Below, in pieces: positions 44,168 to 51,275 of a stretch of DNA of 64,000 bases. This stretch comes from Kosakonia sp. SMBL-WEM22 (GTDB lineage Bacteria > Pseudomonadota > Gammaproteobacteria > Enterobacterales > Enterobacteriaceae). The translations under genes and the position numbers were made by a program. The notes beneath the pieces are model-generated. The model did no database searches and had not been told where the DNA came from. It saw nothing but the letters and a program-made list of their open reading frames with translations. Numbering within the stretch: the first letter of the stretch is position 1; each line of letters starts with the position of its first letter. The DNA lies in assembly GCF_014490785.1 (NCBI RefSeq), contig NZ_CP051488.1, forward strand, positions 3,596,001 to 3,660,000, read 5' to 3'.

Positions 44168-44509
44168 ATGAAAAACGTCATACTGAGTATGCTGATAAAA
44201 ATGTCCAGGATGGATGCGCAGATGAAAGAGCTGACCGCCCAGATTGAGGCGCAGTCGCTTATTGTTGCTGCCCTGACGCTGACCGTCGGCAAAGGCGGCG
44301 GGCTGGATGAAATGGTGGCGAGCATCAATAAGTCAATTAACTCCGTGCTGGAGACGCCCGACGCCGCGCTGCAATCTGACGCCGAGCTGCTGCTGGTGAA
44401 ATTTCATGAGCAGGTCGAATTAACGCGCGCCGTCAGCAAAGAGTCGGACGAGGCTCCAGCCGTCGTTTCAGGTGATGACGTGACAGCCGATCGGCCAGAG
44501 CAGAGCTAG
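44168..44509 (+). CDS. iraP: IraP-like anti-adaptor protein
   Basis: A 113-residue protein whose N-terminal half (MKNVILSMLIKMSRMDAQMKELTAQIEAQSLIVAALTLTV) matches the pattern of E. coli IraP, MKNxIxxxLxKxxxxxxxxKELxAQxEAxxxIVxA. IraP binds the adaptor RssB and stops RpoS degradation during phosphate starvation. The protein here is longer than E. coli IraP (86 residues), with an extra acidic C-terminal tail (ESDEAPAVVSGDDVTADRPEQS). A coiled-coil-like helix is expected in residues 5-45. I am fairly sure of the family, less of the partner. Confidence 0.75.
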   Translation: MKNVILSMLIKMSRMDAQMKELTAQIEAQSLIVAALTLTVGKGGGLDEMVASINKSINSVLETPDAALQSDAELLLVKFHEQVELTRAVSKESDEAPAVVSGDDVTADRPEQS

Positions 44510-44520
44510 ACCGCCGCTTT

Positions 44521-44916
44521 TTACTCAGCGTTAACCCAAGCCTGATTCTGTATCACCACCCGGTAGCCATCGGCATCGGCAAAGGTGCGCCCGTGACGAT
44601 CCCAGTAGGGGTTAAACGAGGCCACCGCAATAAAACCGGCCTCCAGCATCGTTGCGCAGGCTGTTTCCCACTCCGCTTTGTCGGGGTAGTAGAGCACCAG
44701 CAAATCTTCGTCCGTCTGCGCAGGCTGCACCGGATGATGGTGGCAGAGGGTTAATTCCATATGCCAGCCCAAACCTTCCCGGCCTAACATCACGCCGCTG
44801 AAACCGTCATGATCGCTGAAGTCCGCAATACGCTTCAGCCCTAATCCTTTGCTGTACTGCTGATAAGCCTGCTCAAGGTTGGTTACCGGCCTGGCAATTC
44901 GCATATGAGTAAACAT
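44521..44916 (-). CDS. VOC-superfamily (glyoxalase/bleomycin-resistance fold) protein
   Basis: A 131-residue single-module VOC protein. The first half (MRIARPVTNLEQAYQQYSKGLGLKRI..FSGVMLG..GWHMELTLCHH) and the C-terminal strand WDRHGRTFADADGYRVVIQNQAW give a paired beta-alpha-beta fold typical of VOC enzymes; candidate metal ligands are the HMELT glutamate and late histidine. Function is not assignable. Start follows an AGGAG site. It is convergent with the IraP-like gene, 11 bases apart. Confidence 0.85.
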   Translation of the reverse strand: MFTHMRIARPVTNLEQAYQQYSKGLGLKRIADFSDHDGFSGVMLGREGLGWHMELTLCHHHPVQPAQTDEDLLVLYYPDKAEWETACATMLEAGFIAVASFNPYWDRHGRTFADADGYRVVIQNQAWVNAE

Positions 44917-45013
44917 TCCGCACTCCTGTCATCGGGTTGATTAAGTGCCTTTAGCCTACACAGAATTCGCGGCTGGATTTGTCGGTAAGAGCCTAAGTAC
45001 TTTCGCATAGAGA

Positions 45014-45610
45014 TTATATTCTTACGAGCTCTTTTCTTACGCAATTAAGCAAAATAAATAGATTGAATTTTTTGGCATAGCGCACAAGATGCAAATAACT
45101 TAGCAGCATCCACGAAGAGTAAATAATGTATTGAGCAGCAACGATTGCGCAGCCGCCGACATATAGCCATTTCCCCAACCCAAGGCCTTCAATACTTAAT
45201 GAAAAGTAGAAACCCACAACTGCCATCAAACCGATCAAAAGCATAAAAACAGGAAACCAAATTATATTTTTCTTGATCTTCAATTTCTCGTCAGAGTAAT
45301 CGTAAAAATTCTTTGCGTTGAATACAGTCTTGCAAAAACCAATATGTTTTTTACGATCACGCAAGTAAAACCTTATCACACAATCACTTAAGAAATGATA
45401 TCGACACATTTTATACTCTAATAGCTTCAACTCCTGTTGATAAGCGTCTAACGCATCGCTCTCCTCAACGCACGTTTTTAAATAGTCCACCGCTTCTGCT
45501 TTCTTCTCATTGGAAAGGGAAAAGAATGTTTCAAAGATAAGTACTTTTTTCAGAAATGGTAATACAGGCACTAATAACTTAACGGCACTGGCGATCGATG
45601 ATACTTCCAT
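45014..45610 (-). CDS. Hypothetical membrane protein, low GC
   Basis: A 198-residue protein I do not recognise. A hydrophobic stretch near 8-25, a charged helical middle (SNEKKAEAVDYLKTCVEESDALDAYQQELKLLEYKMCRYHF) and two membrane helices near 115-135 and 145-170 are visible. Its base composition is clearly lower in GC than the neighbouring genes, suggesting recent transfer. A GGGAG site lies five bases before the ATG at 45610, which I prefer over the ATG at 45622. No partner gene is evident. Confidence 0.65.
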   Translation of the reverse strand: MEVSSIASAVKLLVPVLPFLKKVLIFETFFSLSNEKKAEAVDYLKTCVEESDALDAYQQELKLLEYKMCRYHFLSDCVIRFYLRDRKKHIGFCKTVFNAKNFYDYSDEKLKIKKNIIWFPVFMLLIGLMAVVGFYFSLSIEGLGLGKWLYVGGCAIVAAQYIIYSSWMLLSYLHLVRYAKKFNLFILLNCVRKELVRI

Positions 45611-45797
45611 ATTTACTCCCATGAGATGCGGTTTTCTGATTAGTTATAAAAGCAAAGACTTTGCATAATGTAAAAAATATATCCCTGATTCTAATAAGGC
45701 ATTTATCATGATTGAATTATTAGCGTTTTATTAATCACCCTAATCAAAGAATTAATATCAGCAAACGCGGAATATAAAAACGCAGGCAGCTAACCAT

Positions 45798-45824
45798 AAA
45801 AAAGCCCGCCGGGCGGCGAGCTTT
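45798..45824 (-). terminator. Terminator downstream of the large helical protein gene
   Basis: On the minus strand the stem AGCTCGCC/GGCGGGCT (one G-T pair) with a GCCC loop precedes a T6 run. It lies 20 bases after the stop of the upstream gene. Confidence 0.8.
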
Positions 45825-45843
45825 ATCGTCTATCAAATGTGGC

Positions 45844-47463
45844 TTACTCTTCCGCCAGCATCTTCTCTAACCGCGCACGCACGTTATCATCCGGCTCCGC
45901 GTGGAAGGCGGTTTCCAGCATGCCGTGCAGCTCCGCCGGGAGCTGCTCTTCCGGCCAGCCCTCCAGCGCGTTGAGCGCCATCAGACGGTTACGCACCACC
46001 GGGCTGCGCAGGCCGGTTTTAATCAGCGTCCAGCCCATGCCGGGAAAACGGTTGAGATCCTGGAGGATAAAATCGAGCGCGCCGTGCTGGCGATACTCAG
46101 CACCAAGGCCCATCAGCGTATCTGGTCCGCTGGCAATGGCAGCCAGATCAAGCTGCTGCTCAGCAAGTTGCAGAATGCGCTCCATACGCTGCGGGCTTTC
46201 GGTCTGCATCAGTTCATACCAGTTCGCTTCATTGGGCACCGTTTGCTGGCGGGCAAAAACCTGCTCCCAGGTATCGATGCCTAACAGCTTCGCTGCGCGC
46301 AGGGCGAGATAGAAATCGCCGTTATCGCAGGCGGTGAGATCCTGCTGTACGCGCATCAGCCACTTCTCCTGAGCAACAATCGCCTCGACATCTTCCGCGA
46401 TGTGCTGGCGGATCTCTTCGCTCCAGCCTTCCGCTTGCAGCGTCTCCCAGTTGTTATCTTCATCACCGGTAAACGCGCCGATGGCGCTGGTATTGAGCAA
46501 GTTGCGCAGATCGTCGTTTTCACTGCGGCGCAGCAGCGTGAGGTAGCGATGGCAGGCCTGTGCGCCCTCTGGGTAGTCATGGATATCGCGCGCCGGTCCG
46601 CCGGCAATCAGCGCCGCGAGAATGTCGCCTGCGCCGGTCAGCACGCCATCATCCACTGCGTCAACCGAAAGCGCCGCCAGCAAGCGCCCTTTGGTGGCGC
46701 AATCCCAGGCGGTGTACTCCTCCATCACCGAATTGGCGTAGCCCTCGCGCAGCAGCCATTCGCGGGTGGCGGGAGAGACCTCATCCGGCAGGCGCTCAAT
46801 AAGCTGAATACGCCCCCAGCCGGTTACGCGTTTCGCCAGCGCCGTCAGCGTTGCATCAAATGCCTCTTCCGGCAGCATATTGCGCAGGGCGACGGCGGTA
46901 AAAAGCGTAAACTCCTCATGCAGGCCGAGAGTGGTCACCAGCGCACGGTTCTCGTCGGAGGGGAAGAAGGCCAGCAACGCAATGGCGCATTTGACCGGGT
47001 TGCGATCCGGGCTATTAGTCGCCAGCCAGACCATCAGATCGTGAACCTGCTGCGGCGAAAGCGAAGGTGCTTCCGGCAGTTTGTCGGTCAGGATATCGAT
47101 GTAATCGAGCGGCGGGCGCGCTTTCAGCAGCGCATAGAAGGTGTTCATATTGGCCGGGGAGGGTTTGCGCAGCACGGCGCTTAATGCGCTGATAATCTCA
47201 TCCGCCGCCTCTTCTGCGTCTGCGCCGCCGCCGTGGTGACCGAACGCACCATCCATGCCGCCCGCCACCCAGCGCAGCTCGCCTTCAAGGGTATCTTCAT
47301 CCGGCAGGGTCTGCGCCTGCTCCGGCAACGGCGCGCTGCCGTCGGCATAAGGGGCGAGAAAGTGGTAGATGCTCTGCCTGTCGCCCGGCCAGGGAAGCGG
47401 GAAAGGTGCGCTCTGCTCTGCAGCCTCTTGTTTACCGAGGAGTTTTGCTAACCATCGCTGCAT
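45844..47463 (-). CDS. Large hypothetical helical-repeat protein
   Basis: A 539-residue soluble protein I do not recognise. It has no signal peptide or membrane helix. A proline-rich start (FPLPWPGDRQSIYHFLAPYADG) with a Gly/His patch (GAFGHHGGGADAEEAADE) leads into about 400 residues of short amphipathic helices with recurring hydrophobic spacing (for example VVRNRLMALNALEGWPEEQLPAELHGMLETAFHAEPDDNVRARLEKML), which looks like HEAT-type repeats. The start at 47463 has AAGGA eight bases upstream; 47469 is too close. It is divergent from the frameshifted gene and SUKH gene, which hints at an immunity or contact-system locus but shows no proof. Confidence 0.75.
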   Translation of the reverse strand: MQRWLAKLLGKQEAAEQSAPFPLPWPGDRQSIYHFLAPYADGSAPLPEQAQTLPDEDTLEGELRWVAGGMDGAFGHHGGGADAEEAADEIISALSAVLRKPSPANMNTFYALLKARPPLDYIDILTDKLPEAPSLSPQQVHDLMVWLATNSPDRNPVKCAIALLAFFPSDENRALVTTLGLHEEFTLFTAVALRNMLPEEAFDATLTALAKRVTGWGRIQLIERLPDEVSPATREWLLREGYANSVMEEYTAWDCATKGRLLAALSVDAVDDGVLTGAGDILAALIAGGPARDIHDYPEGAQACHRYLTLLRRSENDDLRNLLNTSAIGAFTGDEDNNWETLQAEGWSEEIRQHIAEDVEAIVAQEKWLMRVQQDLTACDNGDFYLALRAAKLLGIDTWEQVFARQQTVPNEANWYELMQTESPQRMERILQLAEQQLDLAAIASGPDTLMGLGAEYRQHGALDFILQDLNRFPGMGWTLIKTGLRSPVVRNRLMALNALEGWPEEQLPAELHGMLETAFHAEPDDNVRARLEKMLAEE

Positions 47464-47642
47464 ACTCATATTCCTTGTATTGAATTCCTGATGTTCGCCG
47501 GATGCGCAAAACGCCGACCTTACGCCTGTTTATAGCTGATTATGCCTCTGCCGCACAGAGTTGCCCCCCTGATCAAGTAGGTGATCGTACCTTTCAGAGC
47601 AGTAACAATCCCTCTACAACAAGATAAATCTAAGGGTAACGC

Positions 47643-48211
47643 GTGCGCTATGAATGCAATGAAGTGCTGAACGATCTGGTGAACTACTTTCTGCTTGCTG
47701 ATATCCGCCTGCTGAAAAAGTTCAAGGATGACAACAATCTCGCTGACGATCTGGCAACAGAGTTTACCCGCAATGAGAGCGGCGATAAGGCGGTGCTCGA
47801 AGGCGTGCTGATCCCGATGACGGGCGTTGAAAATTACCCCTACACCATTATTTTCACTCTGCCGCCCGAAACGCCGGAGCTGCTGAAGGCGGAAAACAAT
47901 CTCCAGCACCGCCGCCCAGGTTACACGCTGCGCGTCGCGCATGGTCAGGTGCAGCTCTTTACCTGGCGCATTCTCGACGACTTTACCGATAAACGTATCA
48001 GTGCGTTATTGCAGCGCTATGAAGCGCCCAACCGCCCGCATATCGCCCTTAAAATGGCACTTACTCGGTGGAGATCCTTGCAGGTGAGGTGTTCCGCGAG
48101 AATGACTATCAGCCAGCATTTGAGTTTGTGCTGGAGAAAAACGACAATGCGAAACCCGCGCCCAACCTTGATATCAACTATCTTTTTAGCGTCGACAGCC
48201 AGAGCTATTAA
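47643..48211 (+). pseudogene. Frameshifted hypothetical gene next to the SUKH gene
   Basis: From GTG 47643 the frame reads MRYECNEVLNDLVNYFLLADIRLL..YEAPNRPHIALK and then changes to arginine- and serine-rich sequence typical of a wrong frame. One base later in the reading, another frame continues sensibly: NGTYSVEILAGEVFRENDYQPAFEFVLEK..INYLFSVDSQSY, ending with TAA at 48209. The switch occurs in the A-run AAAA at 48051-48054; one extra A would restore a protein of about 189 residues. It could be a real inactivating deletion or a homopolymer sequencing error. The family is unknown. The SUKH gene starts 17 bases after the restored stop, so both were probably cotranscribed. Confidence 0.75.
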
Positions 48212-48227
48212 TTGAGAGCGCCCAACA

Positions 48228-48842
48228 ATGAGTAATGAGAGCGATAACCGCCCGCTTCCGCCGCTGGTGTGGCCGGAATTTACCGATGAGCACGCCCGCC
48301 TTGCCTGGTGGCGCGACTGTGTACAGGCCTGGCGCGATCAGTGGGATAATCCTGCTCCCGCAACGCCCGCTAGCGACGCGGAGATTGCTGACCTTGAGCA
48401 GCGCATCGGCTGCCCGCTGCCGCCGGTGCTGCGCACCTATCATCAGCAGATTGGCGAACTGAACCTCGCTGAAACCCTGTGCAGCGTGACGCCTGCGCAA
48501 TATGCTGCTATCGAACCACTGCTGGCGGCCTATCCCGGCATTAGCGATATCCTTGAGGATGTGCCGCAGGATGACCCGCAGTGGAAGCTGGTTAATAACC
48601 TGATCGCCTTTGGCGACTATCTCGGTAACGGTAATTTGTGGTGCTTTCACCGCGAAACCGCCGAAGTGTGGTATTTCGACCACGACACCTCGCCGATGCT
48701 GACGCAGATATTTCGCGATGCCGGGCAGTATCTCGACGCGCTAATGTTCAAATGCCTGCTCGAAGCCCACGGCGAGGAGGAGAATGAGGAACTGCTGCGC
48801 GAACGGCTCGGGGATGAGGTAGTGGAGAAGTGGATGTATTAA
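48228..48842 (+). CDS. SMI1/KNR4 (SUKH) family protein, immunity-like
   Basis: A 204-residue protein with the SUKH fold: DAEIADLEQRIGCPLPPVLRTYHQQIGELNLAETL is the typical N-terminal helix and PPxL turn, followed by LVNNLIAFGDYLGNGNLWCFHRETAEVWYFDHDTSP with the strand pattern of the family. SUKH proteins are best known as immunity proteins for nuclease and deaminase toxins of contact-dependent and T6SS systems. No cognate toxin gene is present, so it may be an orphan protective gene. It is the last of a two-gene run. Confidence 0.85.
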   Translation: MSNESDNRPLPPLVWPEFTDEHARLAWWRDCVQAWRDQWDNPAPATPASDAEIADLEQRIGCPLPPVLRTYHQQIGELNLAETLCSVTPAQYAAIEPLLAAYPGISDILEDVPQDDPQWKLVNNLIAFGDYLGNGNLWCFHRETAEVWYFDHDTSPMLTQIFRDAGQYLDALMFKCLLEAHGEEENEELLRERLGDEVVEKWMY

Positions 48843-48946
48843 TGGAAGCGGCCTCGTATTGACTGGAAATAATTCTGTACAGATTACAGGCAGCTCCTTA
48901 GAATTCCCCCACAGATAATGCAGCCTTTTGGGATATGGGAGGAAGT

Positions 48947-49135
48947 ATGGAAATCAATGTGATTACGTTGATGAAAGCGATCATTGGTGGTGCAGGTTTA
49001 GGATTTGCCCTTCCCGGCGGTCTGTCATTTCTCATTCCAGCTTTCACCGTTACGGCAGGTATTGCCTACAGCTTTGCTTTAGCAGGTGCGGTAGTTCTGC
49101 CCGCGCTCTATGCTGCAAGGAAGCCTGCTCACTAA
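48947..49135 (+). CDS. Small glycine-rich membrane protein
   Basis: A 62-residue hydrophobic protein I do not recognise, starting MEINVITLMKAIIGGAGLGFALPGG, with two predicted helices near 5-33 and 36-55 and a short basic tail. A GGGAGG site stands five bases upstream of the ATG, supporting translation. The stop lies one base before the next gene's ATG (49137), so the two are coupled. Function unknown; it could be a membrane-active peptide or an assembly partner of its neighbour. Confidence 0.6.
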   Translation: MEINVITLMKAIIGGAGLGFALPGGLSFLIPAFTVTAGIAYSFALAGAVVLPALYAARKPAH

Positions 49136-49136
49136 A

Positions 49137-49472
49137 ATGCACCTTCTTGACTGGCTTGCACCGCAGAATACACAGGAGTTAACCCGCTTTTATTTCATCC
49201 TGTGTATAGGTTACCTTGCAGTGCATCTCACCTGGGATGCATTATGCAAAGAGACTCCACCCTTCTCGCTTGATAAACTCCAGTTCAAAATGAATGAGGT
49301 TTATTCATCCTCGACCTTTGCAACCAGCGCTTTTTTTATTGTTATCCTGTTTGATATTAAAAACCCGCTCAGAACATCCGACGCCTTTATTTTCCCGTTA
49401 ATCATCGCCGCATTAACAGGATTTATGATTTCGCTATCCGCAATAGCTCCTAAAAAAGTCAAAATAGAGTAA
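49137..49472 (+). CDS. Small membrane protein coupled to the preceding one
   Basis: A 111-residue protein with three predicted membrane helices (about 17-35, 62-78 and 85-103), beginning MHLLDWLAPQNTQELTRFYF. I chose 49137 because it directly follows the stop of the upstream gene, giving translational coupling; an in-frame start at 49110 would overlap it. It may be an immunity or partner protein of the small glycine-rich protein, but no known family is recognised. Confidence 0.55.
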   Translation: MHLLDWLAPQNTQELTRFYFILCIGYLAVHLTWDALCKETPPFSLDKLQFKMNEVYSSSTFATSAFFIVILFDIKNPLRTSDAFIFPLIIAALTGFMISLSAIAPKKVKIE

Positions 49473-49554
49473 GCCCGCTATTACAAGCATCTTTAAATTC
49501 GCGAATCCTGAATATAAAGCACCCCACTCATCTAAATCTTATAGCGTCACATAT

Positions 49555-49583
49555 AAAAAAACCCACTGTAGGAACAGTGGGTT
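49555..49583 (-). terminator. guaA terminator
   Basis: On the minus strand the 10-bp stem AACCCACTGT/ACAGTGGGTT with an AGGA-complement loop precedes a T-run of seven. It lies 45 bases after the guaA stop and ends the guaBA operon. Confidence 0.92.
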
Positions 49584-49627
49584 AAATTTAATTTAGATCT
49601 CTTAAAAACTCGGGAAAAGCTATTCGA

Positions 49628-51205
49628 TTATTCCCACTCAATCGTCGCCGGCGGCTTCCCGCTGATGTCATATACGACACGGGAAATACCGTTAACTTCG
49701 TTGATAATGCGGTTAGAGACGCGGCCGAGGAAATCATACGGCAGGTGCGCCCAGTGGGCGGTCATAAAGTCGATGGTTTCGACCGCGCGCAGGGAGACAA
49801 CCCAGTCATACTTACGGCCATCGCCCATCACGCCGACGGAACGCACGGGCAGGAAGACGGTGAACGCCTGGCTCACTTTGTTGTAGAGATCGGCTTTGCG
49901 CAGCTCTTCGATAAAGATATGGTCAGCGCGGCGCAGCAGGTCGCAGTACTCTTTCTTCACTTCGCCGAGGACGCGAACGCCGAGGCCCGGGCCCGGGAAC
50001 GGATGGCGGAACAGCATGTCGTACGGCAGGCCGAGTTCGAGGCCGATTTTGCGCACTTCATCTTTGAACAGCTCTTTCAGCGGCTCAACCAGCCCCATCT
50101 TCATCTCTTTCGGCAGGCCGCCAACGTTATGGTGAGACTTAATAACGTGCGCTTTACCGGTCGCAGAGGCTGCGGACTCAATCACGTCCGGGTAGATGGT
50201 GCCCTGTGCCAACCACTTCACATCTTCCAGCTTCAGCGCTTCTTCATCGAATACTTCAACAAAGACGCGGCCGATGATTTTACGTTTCGCTTCCGGATCG
50301 TTTTCGCCCGCCAGCGCACCGAGGAAGCGCTCTTCTGCCGGAACATGAACAATGTTCAGACCAAAGTGGTCGCCGAACATATCCAGCACCTGCTCGGCTT
50401 CGTTCAGGCGCAGCAGGCCGTTATCGACGAAGACGCAGGTCAGGTTCTTGCCAATCGCGCGGTGCAGCAGCATCGCGGTGACGGAGGAGTCCACGCCGCC
50501 AGAGAGGCCGAGGATCACCTTATCGTTGCCAACCTGCTGGCGGATACGCTCAACGGCGTCATCGATGATTTTTGCCGGTGTCCACAGCGCTTCGCACTCG
50601 CAGATATCGCGCACAAAACGCTCCAGCATACGCAGCCCCTGGCGGGTGTGCGTCACTTCCGGGTGGAACTGCACGCCGTAGAAACGCTTCTCTTCGTTAG
50701 CCATAATGGCGAACGGGCAGGTTTCAGTGCTGGCAACGGTCACAAAGCCGGACGGGATCGCCGTCACTTTATCGCCGTGGCTCATCCACACATCCAGCAG
50801 CGCTTTGCCGTCTGCGGTCAGGGCATCTTCAATCCCACGGATCAGCGCGCTTTCGGTCTGCACTTCAACCTGCGCATAACCAAATTCACGCTCGTTAGAG
50901 CCTTGAACGTGGCCGCCAAGCTGCATCGCCATGGTCTGCATGCCGTAGCAGACGCCGAGCACCGGCACACCGGCGTCGAAAACGTATTGCGGCGCGCGCG
51001 GGCTGTTCTCTTCGGTGGTGCTTTCCGGGCCGCCGGAGAGGATGATGCCGCTTGGGTTGAAGTCGCGGATCTGCGCTTCAGTGACATCCCACGCCCACAG
51101 TTCGCAGTAGACGCCGAGTTCACGCACACGGCGTGCGACTAGCTGAGTGTATTGCGAGCCAAAGTCGAGGATAAGAATGCGATGTTTATGAATATTGTCC
51201 GTCAT
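49628..51205 (-). CDS. guaA: GMP synthase (glutamine-hydrolysing)
   Basis: GuaA aminates XMP to GMP using glutamine and ATP. The 525 residues from ATG 51205 (MTDNIHKHRILILDFGSQYTQL) match E. coli exactly in length. The class I glutamine amidotransferase triad is visible (GVCYGMQTMA cysteine; FHPEVTHT with histidine and glutamate), followed by the PP-loop LGLSGGVDSSVTAML and a C-terminal dimerisation domain ending GKPPATIEWE. It is the second gene of the guaBA operon, 70 bases after guaB. It is the right-hand border of the accessory block. Confidence 0.97.
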   Translation of the reverse strand: MTDNIHKHRILILDFGSQYTQLVARRVRELGVYCELWAWDVTEAQIRDFNPSGIILSGGPESTTEENSPRAPQYVFDAGVPVLGVCYGMQTMAMQLGGHVQGSNEREFGYAQVEVQTESALIRGIEDALTADGKALLDVWMSHGDKVTAIPSGFVTVASTETCPFAIMANEEKRFYGVQFHPEVTHTRQGLRMLERFVRDICECEALWTPAKIIDDAVERIRQQVGNDKVILGLSGGVDSSVTAMLLHRAIGKNLTCVFVDNGLLRLNEAEQVLDMFGDHFGLNIVHVPAEERFLGALAGENDPEAKRKIIGRVFVEVFDEEALKLEDVKWLAQGTIYPDVIESAASATGKAHVIKSHHNVGGLPKEMKMGLVEPLKELFKDEVRKIGLELGLPYDMLFRHPFPGPGLGVRVLGEVKKEYCDLLRRADHIFIEELRKADLYNKVSQAFTVFLPVRSVGVMGDGRKYDWVVSLRAVETIDFMTAHWAHLPYDFLGRVSNRIINEVNGISRVVYDISGKPPATIEWE

Positions 51206-51275
51206 TGACGTTAGTTCCGAGGCAAAGAGCGAGATAGAAAAGTCAACGCCCGGCAAAAACCGGGCGCGAATTGCA

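Noticed and set aside
45800..49472. CRISPR array or cas-type genes
   Set aside because: No regularly spaced repeats and no Cas-like proteins were seen.
17029..49627. tRNA or integrase at the ends of the accessory block
   Set aside because: No tRNA-like cloverleaf or recombinase protein was found at either edge.
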